Made by a program: the position numbers and the translations under genes
NCBI GenBank assembly: GCA_018432925.1
Contig: JAHDSC010000062.1
Coordinates: forward strand, 21,734 to 85,733
DNA from: Desulfobacterales bacterium
GTDB taxonomy: Bacteria > Desulfobacterota > Desulfobacteria > Desulfobacterales > JAHDSC01
Direction: 5' to 3'
DNA length: 64,000 bases
Part shown: one piece after another, positions 11,901-18,099 of the stretch
Position numbering within the stretch: position 1 is the first letter of the stretch
Layout of the letters: the number at the start of each line of letters is the position of its first letter
The notes under the pieces: generated by a model
What the model was told of the DNA's origin: nothing
What the model saw: the letters and a program-made list of their open reading frames with translations, nothing else
Database searches by the model: none

Positions 11901-13933
11901 CTGGTGTCGCTCAAGGCCGCTCCTGAGATATCCCCTTCGTTTTCACCCTTGAAAGCAACGGATCCGGCAATATCCAGGGAAGCGGCTACGCCTGTCGCGG
12001 TTGAGTCCGATGTAAGATTGATGAAGTCGCCGGTGTTGGTGATCTCGTCATCCCCCGCGCCACCCTCGATAGCAACGGTAACGGCCTGGGCGGTGACCTT
12101 GGCGTCACTGATTGCCGCACCCGAGACATCCACATTTGCGCCTCCTTGAACAGCCAATCCCGCCGCCACATTCAGGGAAGCCGCTACCCCCGTGGCGTCC
12201 GATTCCGCCCGCAGGAGATTGAAGTTGCCGTCGTTTACGATGATATCGTTTCCATCGCCACCGTCAATTCCTTTGGCTCCTGAATACGATGCCGTATCGG
12301 CATCGCTCAGTGCCGTTCCCTCGACTTCTCCGGATACGTCACCCTTAAAAGCAACGCTTCCGGCGATATCGAGGGAAGCCGATACTCCGGTAGCGTCTGA
12401 ATTGCTTAGGACTGCAACGAAGTTGCTCGTGTTGCCGATGATGTCGTTTCCCGCATCGCCTTCGATTGCCGTAGCCGCAGCCATGGCCGTCACACTGCTA
12501 TCGCTGAGGGCCTGTCCCGCGGCATTGCCTTCCGAGTCACCCTTGAATGATCCTGTGGCAGCAATATTCAGAGAAGCCGATACTCCCGTGGCATTCGCTT
12601 CCGCCTGAAAAAGGTCGAGGCCGCCCTCGTTGTTGATGGTATCGTTACCGTCACCACCGACCATTCCCGTGACCGTTGCCGCCGATTTGACATGGGTGTC
12701 ACTCGCCGCTTTACCCTCGACGTCACCGGTCGCTTTCCCTTCGAAAGTGGCGGACCCGGCTATATCCAGTCCGGCGGCGACCCCGACGGCATCCGATTGG
12801 GCAACAAGGCGGATGGCTCCACCATTGCCGATATCGTCCGCGTCGCCCCCGCCGTCTATCCCGGTAGCCACGGACGCAGCCGTTACGCCGGCGTCACTCA
12901 GTGCGGCGCCGGTGGCGTTTCCTCCTTCTTTGATAGACAGACCAACATTCAAATCCGCACTGACGGCAGTTGCATCTGAACCAACTGCCGCAAAAATGCC
13001 GCCGTAGTTGGTGATTGTATCGCTTCCAAGTCCGCCTTCAATCCCGATGGCCGTAGCATTCGCTACGGCACTGGAGTCGCTGAGTGCGGAACCCTCCGAT
13101 TCGCCTTCCAGCGTTCCCGCAACCTCCAGACCGACACTCACCGCCGTTGCACTCGCATCAACCGCATCGTCGCCGGCCCCATTCATCAAGGTGATTGTGC
13201 CTTCATTGACAATCGTATCGTCACCGGCCCCACCATCGATTCCGGTGGCCGTTGCATCGGCCGTCACGCTCGCGTCACTTACCGCCTTGCCTTGCACATC
13301 GCCTTTCATCGTTCCGGCCACATCCAGGGAGACCGCCGCACCGGTCGCCTCGGAGGATGAAAAAAGCGTGATGGCACCACGGTTGTCAATATCGTCGCTG
13401 TCATCACCTCCGTCAATCCCGGTGGCCATGGACGCAGCCGTTACGCCGGCGTCACTCAATGCCCCACCTTCGGCTGTGCCCTCCGCGGTAATTCCGATGT
13501 CCACACTCACTCCGACAGCGGTTATATCCGCCGCGGCATTCGCAACGATTTCCCCAAAATTGATTATTCCATCGGTTCCGGCCCCCCCGCTGATCCCCGT
13601 TGCTTCCGCACTCGCCGAAACCCCGGAGTCACTCAAAGCGGTTCCCGAAGCGTCTCCTGCTACGGCGCCATCAATGATCCAAGAAACCCCAAGTGCTTCG
13701 TCGGATATGTAATCTTCCGCATGGATCGATGCCCAACCTTCTATCATGATAATATCGTTACCCGCACCTCCGATGATCCCGTCGCAGTTAAAATCCAAGG
13801 TGATGACATCATCTCCTGGTGTGCCGTAAATCGTGTCGGCATGTACCGTCACTTGAGTAACGGGAAAAATGGTAAAAAGAGAAGTAAAAACCACCAGGAC
13901 AGATGCGATCAGCAAGACGTGGCGGCGACACAT
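2948..13933 (-). CDS. Giant autotransporter adhesin with RTX-like repeats
   Basis: A surface or released protein of 3661 residues. A signal peptide (MCRRHVLLIASVLVVF...VHA, about 1-32) precedes a passenger of roughly 3000 residues built from about 48 units, each about 60-75 residues long and carrying one motif like ATGIDGGxGxDxIxNxG. The remainder of each unit is low-complexity Ala/Ser/Asp/Val, including many ALSDSS or AVSDAS segments. A linker follows, then a C-terminal autotransporter beta-barrel of about 270 residues from LWLQGFRQW (about 3388) to a terminal MYRF, whose last Phe is the usual outer-membrane assembly signal. I chose the ATG at 13933 (GGGAGGA 9 nt upstream); the open frame upstream is riboswitch leader. 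The GGxGxD motifs resemble calcium-binding RTX repeats but occur singly, not in tandem nonapeptides. Likely role is adhesion or biofilm formation, supported by the c-di-GMP riboswitch upstream; the ligand is unknown. Confidence 0.9.
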   Translation of the reverse strand: MCRRHVLLIASVLVVFTSLFTIFPVTQVTVHADTIYGTPGDDVITLDFNCDGIIGGAGNDIIMIEGWASIHAEDYISDEALGVSWIIDGAVAGDASGTALSDSGVSASAEATGISGGAGTDGIINFGEIVANAAADITAVGVSVDIGITAEGTAEGGALSDAGVTAASMATGIDGGDDSDDIDNRGAITLFSSSEATGAAVSLDVAGTMKGDVQGKAVSDASVTADATATGIDGGAGDDTIVNEGTITLMNGAGDDAVDASATAVSVGLEVAGTLEGESEGSALSDSSAVANATAIGIEGGLGSDTITNYGGIFAAVGSDATAVSADLNVGLSIKEGGNATGAALSDAGVTAASVATGIDGGGDADDIGNGGAIRLVAQSDAVGVAAGLDIAGSATFEGKATGDVEGKAASDTHVKSAATVTGMVGGDGNDTINNEGGLDLFQAEANATGVSASLNIAATGSFKGDSEGNAAGQALSDSSVTAMAAATAIEGDAGNDIIGNTSNFVAVLSNSDATGVSASLDIAGSVAFKGDVSGEVEGTALSDADTASYSGAKGIDGGDGNDIIVNDGNFNLLRAESDATGVAASLNVAAGLAVQGGANVDVSGAAISDAKVTAQAVTVAIEGGAGDDEITNTGDFINLTSDSTATGVAASLDIAGSVAFKGENEGDISGAALSDTSVTAEVAAVGIDGGEGRDTIINEGDIASLSAKSDVTGVAASLSTTAGVSFKDDAKVNATGKAVSKADVRADSLAVGIAAGEGNDTIINTGDIVGLEAGSSATGVAAGLNFTSVLAINGNAQADIEGGAIGDSSVTARATALGLDGGLGDDQIDNEGDIRLLSTADATGVTAELNVSAALSFKGASTADVSGSAASNTGVAARAIATGIEGDGGKDKIRNSGNITLMDQDTGVDEVDASALGVSASLNVSGNVAIKGVAAGDVTGTAASNATVLAEAEATGIDGGGDNDDIANSGIIKLLPSSSADGIAASLNVSGNMVGESEGSSMSDAGATALSTAIGIDGGEGNDIISNEGAIILMKQELGEDEVDAKAIGVAASLDITGNLNGSSEGQALSKAITTAGAEATGIDGAGGSDIITNTAGITADVDSHAEGVAVAAEVTVGLNGTAEGSSLSDVSTTANSEATGIEGGDDDDIIDNSGLIRLFSDADATSTAVSVTVAGTLRGQAGGEALSKATTTAEAEATGISGDDGMDEITNRGKISAAAHADTDTVAVTVGITVAAEGEAEGAALSDSSSVSLARSTGIDGGGNDDAIINEGEIDINSLADAQATAVGVGLAGAMKGLAEGKSVADSSAEAISQSIGIYGGEGDDTITSSANPISTCARSLTDAESVSVQGTGAVGMASGAAVAESSASSIACSAGIDGGFGNDTIDNASEIKSTAKAEARSDSTSVGVTIGAGAADTIGVGDSSATARAIATGIEGGGDDDDITNTAAITVGGLETMGLMADAGAESTTVTVGIAAGLNMSEASSDASALAEAEAAGISGGSGDDRIINSGDITVGGDPMGTGGMANADSRSTTVDISVTAGASLGESSSDTSATAVVTAAGIRGGSGNDDIINTGSITVGCDFSDPAKTDAMAKARAASETIDIGITIGGSFGDASSDASATAMTTVAGIETGRGGDRIFNAGPINAFSSSEAVGIGETTSVSLTLGASEGGAESDASALATSLATGIDGGGDGDEITTDNAIAVKARSKSTAVSTASNYNILSVGAALQSASADSSSTAETIARGIDGGTGGDIITAGGTLDVTADSFVTGSSRSSTVTGLGLGVNVQEARAKTETVADSLAIGIDGGEGDDYIHSTVAMSLNAYSGASTQAISATNTGFNIAGASSGESVAGAATDVIAAAIGIRGGESGMDSNETDADVIISDGPITVAATTSATTESTSTADSITAFGSAAGKAVSDASATVRADATGIESGADNDTITSSNTLTVTATANGSVTSTSNVDSDVVFGGVSSKGVSDASADVAGEATGIDGGDGMDVITNAGLITVDATSTGSVSATSNVNADVTFGSASSKAVSDASAVRRMESTGMDGGDGMDVIINNGALMVTATSDGTVSSSSYSNADATFGSARSAAFATAGAEGSAFTTGITGGGDSDMIENVGYLDSIAESTLIVASSSVSISDSTFGDAYAAAFTASSAQGKAAATGISGDAGNDIIENDGAVNATATADTTVRSTTIALADSIFGDAHTVAASSNFAAADSCAKGITAGSGNDEIMNTSLVTVEAGGTVTVHSLTVSGSGPAYSDARTLALAHASGVDTGAGDDEIANTDTVFVEAAPRVVSATRTFGSGGNVDGKVGILLNAGATGLTGGEGNDTINNEGNVLVFAGGPETASTVSEQAGSGLRTLVDQSLVTESAQELEGKWIRISGGENPDFFTQIMAFDPLTGRLTLRDPLTCDLSPGATYTIYDYGDKEADITEVTVTVGGRTTVDASTTASVRAKGMVGGSGDDEIVNSGSVSVSANNLIESVTVTLGGNIDVDTRIASGADAVGIEGSDRACVSDSSNGGTNTFTDISRKGEDPAAIIGRPVLIQSGASAGFLTTVEAFDSETGTFTLAESLPSGGILIGDIYTLGGGSDTIINLGTIDVAANSAIDATRWSLNFGEADIQARGRADAVSVGMRGGQSGDSFGNYGDILTQSTAGVSSTDRVYVVFGNAEQNLFFEASSDSLGVDMGSGDDEFFNAEEGSIHAEAVSTADVDGVTAVFFSSTTNSVDAIADAIAWSLDLGQGNNVAFNAGDLLVSSQSTVAATAAAEYDRSETDADADAIAQAYGWGVQAGDEEDHVFNSGIIRVEASADSTSYARGAVIGSPDDTSTVTGDSASGSTTFVDASLIGQPSGNVVGKWVRFLTGDNADFYTRIEAFDSGTGTITLTQGLPGDLKALEVDDEGEVITPADQYTFSAARDGSSSAVATAVAKGIELGNGNAIVENSGQLVVKASADADTTAASYCGAAAAEAEARAEAGGIVTGDGNDVVRNEGTIRVEAEAVTSASGSSVRQSFTATAAGIDTGGGDDTIRNDGSIITTVSSNDADPVPGIGITSGDGNDEVILGDGSLVDGSIDLGIDDDSLMFIGGAGVTRAVDAGTGTDDLIFDGEGAVDVDLLAFETATKQGAGTFTLADLTTMHRITVHQGTLAINDGYGDGYRFADDGLFEIRINGDGTHGKLVFAGDTDLGGTLRVFRGPGVYINGITFDVLEAGNYMEGDRFSAELLPEPTALLSFGTNYLEDDTSDIVEVEVQAKSFTTVATNDVELKIARYLDQIAPSATGDLSLVLGEIQLLSGDEFSEAFSSLSPDLYDKGAQVTFANVRNYVQVLQQRMNHVRESSSPVESGSDHPLLAYNGSDAELGRFLSVRERTSEPRRYDLWLQGFRQWGDQDGDVAHTGYDYWMGGATLGLDYLLTDWLLAGINIGYSYTDINLDSNRGDGDIRSTYGSLYGMFFKDRFYAEGALTCGVNDYNNDRVIQIGGIRRNANSDYDGNVWSAFLGAGYTVPLNAWMLRFFGSLQYARLEEESFEESGADDLNLRIGDRQTDFLVSELGLRLSREFSTQNGRFLPEVSVGWKYDYDIDDQIITTSFAGSPNVAFRIEGQDAEQNALVLGAGLSFQHKGGLGTSLRYNGELRDDYCAHGIIGEIMYRF

Positions 13934-14009
13934 ATCGTTTTCCTCCCTTTGCTTCAAAAAGGCGGGGTTCGGGGAATCTTCCCTTCCCTGGTTTGAAATA
14001 CACGGCATG

Positions 14010-14108
14010 AAAAAAGCCGGGTCACCTTTAACTTCGGCAACCCGGCTGTCTGCTTCCAGACCCATGGCTTTCCGTCCCACCCTCGCGGATGGTTTGGTTT
14101 TATCGAAG
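14010..14108 (-). ncRNA. c-di-GMP-I (GEMM) riboswitch with intrinsic terminator
   Basis: On the minus strand, P1 pairs CTTCG (14104-14108) with CGAAG (14032-14036). Between them are the GEMM-I hallmarks AAACCAAACC, GGGTGGGACGGAAAGCC and the 3' receptor AGCCGGGTTGCCGA. The terminator that follows reuses the aptamer's 3' strand: AGCCGGGT pairs with ACCCGGCT and is followed by TTTTTT (14010-14047). Because the terminator competes with the aptamer, ligand binding should prevent termination, making this an ON switch. It lies about 75 bp upstream of the adhesin start codon, so high c-di-GMP, the usual sessile-lifestyle signal, should raise adhesin transcription. Confidence 0.9.
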
Positions 14109-14120
14109 CATAAGAAACGC

Positions 14121-14162
14121 AAAAAGCCCCGAACGGAGCGGTCAGACACTCCGTCGAGGCTT
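14121..14162 (-). terminator. Strong intrinsic terminator directly upstream of the GEMM aptamer
   Basis: On the minus strand AGCCTCGACGGAG pairs with CTCCGTTCGGGGCT over about 13 bp with one small bulge, followed by TTTTT. It ends about 12 nt before the aptamer. It may block read-through from the genes at 14.8-15.3 kb or be a second attenuator in the adhesin leader. Confidence 0.7.
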
Positions 14163-14845
14163 ATTGGGTACAACATCGGGATAAAACATTATCCCTCGGT
14201 AAGCTATATGCTGGAAACCGGACCAATTGGTAAACCGGGTCCGGACCATGTTATGCAGGTTCAGCAATAGCGAATACATTATTTAGAAAACTTAGTTAAA
14301 AAATCATTAAAACAAATTTTAAAAAGGCGAATCATCCGCGATGTAAGGCTTCCGCAAGTAATCGCTCGTTACTTTCGGTTACAGGGTCAGCTTTCGCTTT
14401 TGAGAATGACGGTGCCATTTCTGAACTGCTTTGTACCAAACTTGGTGGAATGGTTCCTCGGTTCTCCTTAGATTTTCGAATTACCGGGCATCCTCCCGCT
14501 GACCTTGATCCAGATTACGGCATATCCTCCATCTAATTTTTGCATATTTAATCGGGTACTTATTGAACTGCCACTGATTGCAAGCAAATCATATGCCATA
14601 TTTGGCGCCTTGAATCTTTTTCTAATGATTCTGGATGGTTAAGAAATTCATAGATATTCATATTGCCGAAATAAGGAATTTTTTACATAAGTTATATGTG
14701 CTTATATGTATTCATTTACATAGGTTATCCGACCGGATGATGAGTTTATAGAAAAACAGGATACTTGGAATGAAAAAATCTATTTATGCCCTTCTGAAAG
14801 TGCAAAACTTGTTTCGGTAACACCTTGAAGATGGCATTCCTCGCG
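14163..14845. other. Noncoding, AT-rich region upstream of the adhesin leader
   Basis: About 680 bp without a convincing gene. The part nearest the terminator (14163-14280, minus strand) is rich in pairing potential: TGCTG/CAGCA, GGACC/GGTCC, ACCAATTGGT and GGGATAA/TTATCCC. It may be a structured transcribed leader. The stretch 14640-14760 is AT-rich with short inverted repeats around TTATATG. No promoter could be assigned with confidence. Confidence 0.4.
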
Positions 14846-14929
14846 TTACGAGCCTTCGGCCTTTACCTCGCTGCGGCTGCATGCAAGAAAAAACGCTGCT
14901 ATCAAACAACCGATCAACCTCGTTTTCAT
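14846..14929 (-). CDS. 27-residue putative lipoprotein overlapping the DUF488 gene
   Basis: The ATG overlaps the TGA of the upstream DUF488 gene (ATGA), with GGAGG about 10 nt before it, so translation is probably coupled. The predicted product, MKTRLIGCLIAAFFLACSRSE followed by six residues, has a positively charged start, a hydrophobic stretch and a lipobox (FLAC), leaving a mature lipopeptide of about 12 residues. It resembles entericidin-type micro-lipoproteins in layout, though not clearly in sequence. It could also be the start of a gene cut short by a stop codon. Confidence 0.45.
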   Translation of the reverse strand: MKTRLIGCLIAAFFLACSRSEVKAEGS

Positions 14930-15297
14930 TCTTTGTTTCCTCCTTTTTTGAATTTTGAGATCAAATAGTCTTTTAAAGCAACCGCCTGATTATACCGGAT
15001 GTCTCGAGCGGAAAAAAGGAGGGTAAGTCGTCCTTTTGCCGCAAGCTCAAAAAACTGATCGGCTACATGCGGTTTCCCGTCGAGTTCGGAAAAATAATGC
15101 TCTTTGAACGTTACCCACCGGGATGGATCATGACCGAACCATTTTCTCAGGGCGGAACTCGGCGCCGCATCCTTTATCCAAAAATCCGCCCGCAGTTTCT
15201 CTTTTGTCATTCCCCGGGGCCATATCCGGTCGACAAGGATGCGAATCCCGTCTTCCTTTTCGTGCGCATCATACACTCGTTTCGTTTGAATTTTCAT
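14926..15297 (-). CDS. DUF488 family protein (YeaO-like)
   Basis: A 123-residue protein with the conserved DUF488 features RVYD near the N-terminus, ILVDRIWPRGMTKE (about 19-32), a Trp-Phe-Gly-His-Asp segment, and the C-terminal block LTLLFSARD. Full length for the YeaO subfamily. The biochemical function of the family is not established; members are small cytoplasmic proteins. The gene overlaps the tiny lipoprotein frame by 4 bp. Confidence 0.85.
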   Translation of the reverse strand: MKIQTKRVYDAHEKEDGIRILVDRIWPRGMTKEKLRADFWIKDAAPSSALRKWFGHDPSRWVTFKEHYFSELDGKPHVADQFFELAAKGRLTLLFSARDIRYNQAVALKDYLISKFKKGGNKE

Positions 15298-15401
15298 GCA
15301 ATCCCTAAAACATTTTCGCTTTTCTTATCTTATCCGTGGATTTGGCGTCCGATACGATAGCGCTCTTGGCGCCTCGGCAACGTTTTTGCTCCGATCCGAT
15401 C

Positions 15402-16580
15402 CTATGTGAAACCGTTTTCCTTGTGCTTCTGCGCGATCGCGCCGGCCAGCCGATCCAGGGCACCGAAATCGGCCTCGGAAGGAACCCCCTTGCACAGAAC
15501 AGGCGCCAGTACTTCCACTTTCAAATTGGGAACCATTCCCGCGAGTATTTCCACAGTCTTTCCCCCCCATCCGTAGGATCCGATGATGGAAAGAAACTTG
15601 GCCTTGGGCCTCAGGGCATTGGCCAGAAACGTTGCATAAGCGGCCAGGGGATGCGGCCCTGCCAGGACCGTCGGCGTGCCTACGACAACGGTCGCCGCAT
15701 CGACCAGCGCCATGGCAAGTTTTCCGATATCGGTGACCGCCAGGTTGAACCGTTCGACACGAACCCCGTTCCCGACAATGGCGGCGGTCAGATGATCAAC
15801 CATTTGCATGGTGCTGCCGTGCATGGACACAAAGGGTAAAACAACCAGATTGTGAGGATCGCCGGCTACCCAATCCCGGTAGGCATCCATAATCCAGGCC
15901 GGTTGATCGTAAATCTGACCGTGACTGGGTGCGATCATTTGAATGTCATACCCCTTAAGCTTCTGTATATTCTTTTCAATGATGCTGCGAAAAGGCATCA
16001 TGATCTCCGCGAAGTACCGTTTTGCGGCTTCGTAAACCCGGCCCGGATCGTTTACGAAAAGATCGGAGGTCGCGATATGAGAACCAAAAAAATCGCAACT
16101 GAACAGAATTTTCTCTTCTTCCAGATAGGTCACCATTGTTTCCGGCCAGTGTACCCAGGGGGTATAAATGAACTGGAGGGTCTTGCCTCCGAGAGACAAT
16201 GTCTCGCCGTCTTCAACGGTGACAAACCTGGTTTCGGGGATTCTCAGATGATCGATGAGCAGCCCTTTGGCTTTGGGGCTCACCACCACTTTCGCTTCCG
16301 GAAAGCGCTCCAGCACGCGGGGGATGGATCCGGAATGATCCTGCTCCGCATGGTGAGAAACGATAAAGTCAATTTTGGGAACCTCGGACAGTTCCGCCAT
16401 CCAGTTTTCGGCCATGGGCGGATCGACCGTATCCAGCAAAGCGGTCTTCTCGGTCCCTTCAATCAGGTATGCATTATAGCTTGTACCGTCCGGAAGCGGA
16501 ATGAGTGAGTCAAAAAGACGTCTGTCCCAGTCGACGGCACCCAGCCAGAAAATCTTTTCCCTTATTTTTCTCTTTTTCAT
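15402..16580 (-). CDS. fprA: Flavodiiron protein (A-type flavoprotein)
   Basis: Reduces oxygen to water, or nitric oxide to nitrous oxide, in the cytoplasm of anaerobes, usually taking electrons from rubredoxin. The 392 residues comprise an N-terminal metallo-beta-lactamase-like diiron domain with HHAEQDHSG (ligands about His77, Glu79, Asp81, His82), WVHWPETM, a CDFFG Asp ligand and SHG, followed by a flavodoxin-like FMN domain from about residue 245 with the loop MHGSTMQM. No C-terminal rubredoxin or flavin reductase domain is attached, so this is the minimal class A form. The start is supported by GGAGG 9 nt upstream of ATG. No rubredoxin gene is adjacent. It complements the catalase in oxygen tolerance. 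Confidence 0.95.
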   Translation of the reverse strand: MKKRKIREKIFWLGAVDWDRRLFDSLIPLPDGTSYNAYLIEGTEKTALLDTVDPPMAENWMAELSEVPKIDFIVSHHAEQDHSGSIPRVLERFPEAKVVVSPKAKGLLIDHLRIPETRFVTVEDGETLSLGGKTLQFIYTPWVHWPETMVTYLEEEKILFSCDFFGSHIATSDLFVNDPGRVYEAAKRYFAEIMMPFRSIIEKNIQKLKGYDIQMIAPSHGQIYDQPAWIMDAYRDWVAGDPHNLVVLPFVSMHGSTMQMVDHLTAAIVGNGVRVERFNLAVTDIGKLAMALVDAATVVVGTPTVLAGPHPLAAYATFLANALRPKAKFLSIIGSYGWGGKTVEILAGMVPNLKVEVLAPVLCKGVPSEADFGALDRLAGAIAQKHKENGFT

Positions 16581-16899
16581 GGTAATACCTCCATTTTTTG
16601 TGAGTAAAACGTTTTTTGGGGACTCCTGCGATTGAAACTGTTTTATTCTTGCCGGTCTTCAAGCGCACGGTTCCTTGTCATAAATCAAGGCGAGATTCGT
16701 TTGCTGCCGTGCATGAAGCTGCGTTTTTTTAGAATCGATTTGGAAATTTTCCAGAGGATCCGGGATTCAACCGGAACGAAAAATTTTTCCGAAGAAGCCC
16801 ATGAAGTATTCCGAAGATGAAAAGACGCGCCCCGGCACGAATATCGGAGTCGGGGGATTTACCCTCTCATCCGACAAAACCATCCCGGCGTTTGCGGTT
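16581..16899. other. Intergenic region upstream of fprA, nothing assigned
   Basis: About 320 bp between the methyltransferase stop and the fprA start, both on the minus strand. It should contain the fprA promoter, but I cannot pick one out. No terminator with a clear U-tract was found. Confidence 0.3.
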
Positions 16900-17889
16900 T
16901 TATACCCTGATTTTCCAGCAGCGGTGGATGGTTTTTCGTTTGCTGCGGTAGTCTTCGGGGATGGTGGCGGCGGTGATTTCAGCCGCCTCGGAAACGCCGA
17001 GCTTGTCCAGGCGTGGAATAAACCCCTGGTGATTGGTGGAAAAAAAAACGGTGGCGCCTTTGCGCATCAGCGCCATGACGGCGGTTAAAAGGGCCGGATG
17101 ATCCCGCAGGATGTCGAAATCCGAATCCCGATCCCGGGTAGTGGAATACGACGGAGGGTCCACGACCGCAAGGTCGAACCGCTGATGACGAGCTCCGGCG
17201 CGCTTTAAAAAATCGAACGTATGCGCATGGACCAGGGTATTGTCCGCCCTGGAAATCCCATTGAGATCGAAATTCCGGCGGGCCCAGTTGACCGCGGTTT
17301 CCGCCCGGTCAACCGAAACGGTGGTACGGGCGCCGCCTTTGGCCGCATAGCAGGTGAAGGTCCCGGTATAGCAGTAGAGGTTGAGAAAATCCTTCCCCGC
17401 CGCCGCTTCCCGTACCATCTGACGCGTGTTGCGATGATCGGAGAAAAGACCGGTATCCACATAGTCATAGGGGTTTACGTAGAAGCGAAGGTCCCGTTCC
17501 GCCACAATGATCTTTCGATCGGTAAAATCCAGTCGCCGATATCGCCTGCCGCCTTGAAATCCGGCACGCCTTTCCTTGAGATGCAATTTTTCGGGAGGGA
17601 CCTCCAAGACCCCGGCAACCGCCGCCCCCATAATGGGGAGCCACTCGGAGGTGGACTGGTTGCGCGTGTACTCCCCGATCACCAGATGACCGGCATACCA
17701 ATCCACAACCGCCCGTATTTCAGGAATGTCCCAGTCATACAGTCTGAAAACCTCGATGTTTTGCCGGGCAAAACGCCTGCGAAGCTGGCGATAACGCTTC
17801 ATCACCTTGTTAGCCAGCATTTCGGCCTGGCGGCGGTATTTGTCCGCCCTTGCAGTATTCATCATTTCCATCGGTTCGCTGCGAATCAT
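16900..17889 (-). CDS. RlmK-like 23S rRNA (guanine-N7) methyltransferase
   Basis: A class I SAM-dependent methyltransferase of about 329 residues that matches the RlmK half of the RlmKL fusion. Features are the N-terminal YDWDIPEIRAVVD region, LHLKERR, VNPYDYVDTGLFSDHR, the SAM-binding FLNLYCYTGTFTCYA loop, SVDRAETAVNWARRN, the DPPSYS catalytic motif and FFSTNHQGF. Known RlmK makes m7G2069 in E. coli 23S rRNA. The RlmL (THUMP/m2G) half is missing here, so it is a stand-alone version; m5C RlmI-type relatives are the main alternative. The start is uncertain: I prefer an ATG at 17889 with AGGA 5 nt upstream over a TTG at 17961. Confidence 0.85.
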   Translation of the reverse strand: MIRSEPMEMMNTARADKYRRQAEMLANKVMKRYRQLRRRFARQNIEVFRLYDWDIPEIRAVVDWYAGHLVIGEYTRNQSTSEWLPIMGAAVAGVLEVPPEKLHLKERRAGFQGGRRYRRLDFTDRKIIVAERDLRFYVNPYDYVDTGLFSDHRNTRQMVREAAAGKDFLNLYCYTGTFTCYAAKGGARTTVSVDRAETAVNWARRNFDLNGISRADNTLVHAHTFDFLKRAGARHQRFDLAVVDPPSYSTTRDRDSDFDILRDHPALLTAVMALMRKGATVFFSTNHQGFIPRLDKLGVSEAAEITAATIPEDYRSKRKTIHRCWKIRV

Positions 17890-18099
17890 CATTTTCCTCA
17901 TCACCGGAACCGATCGGTCGCCGCATAGGGCGACATCGATGACGGCCCGCCTTTTTTCCAAAAACGCCGTGGCTGTCCCCGGGTCCAGATTGTACCGAAA
18001 CGGGTTCTGTCAGCCCCTGCTTGCCGGCGCAAATCCATACGCCATGGAAACATTCTTCCGGTCGGTTCCCCTCGGCTCCTGCAAATGATATCGATCATC

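Noticed and set aside
13934..14176. N-terminal extension of the adhesin frame by 81 codons
   Set aside because: This stretch is the GEMM riboswitch and its terminator, and the ATG at 13933 has both a ribosome binding site and a signal peptide directly after it.
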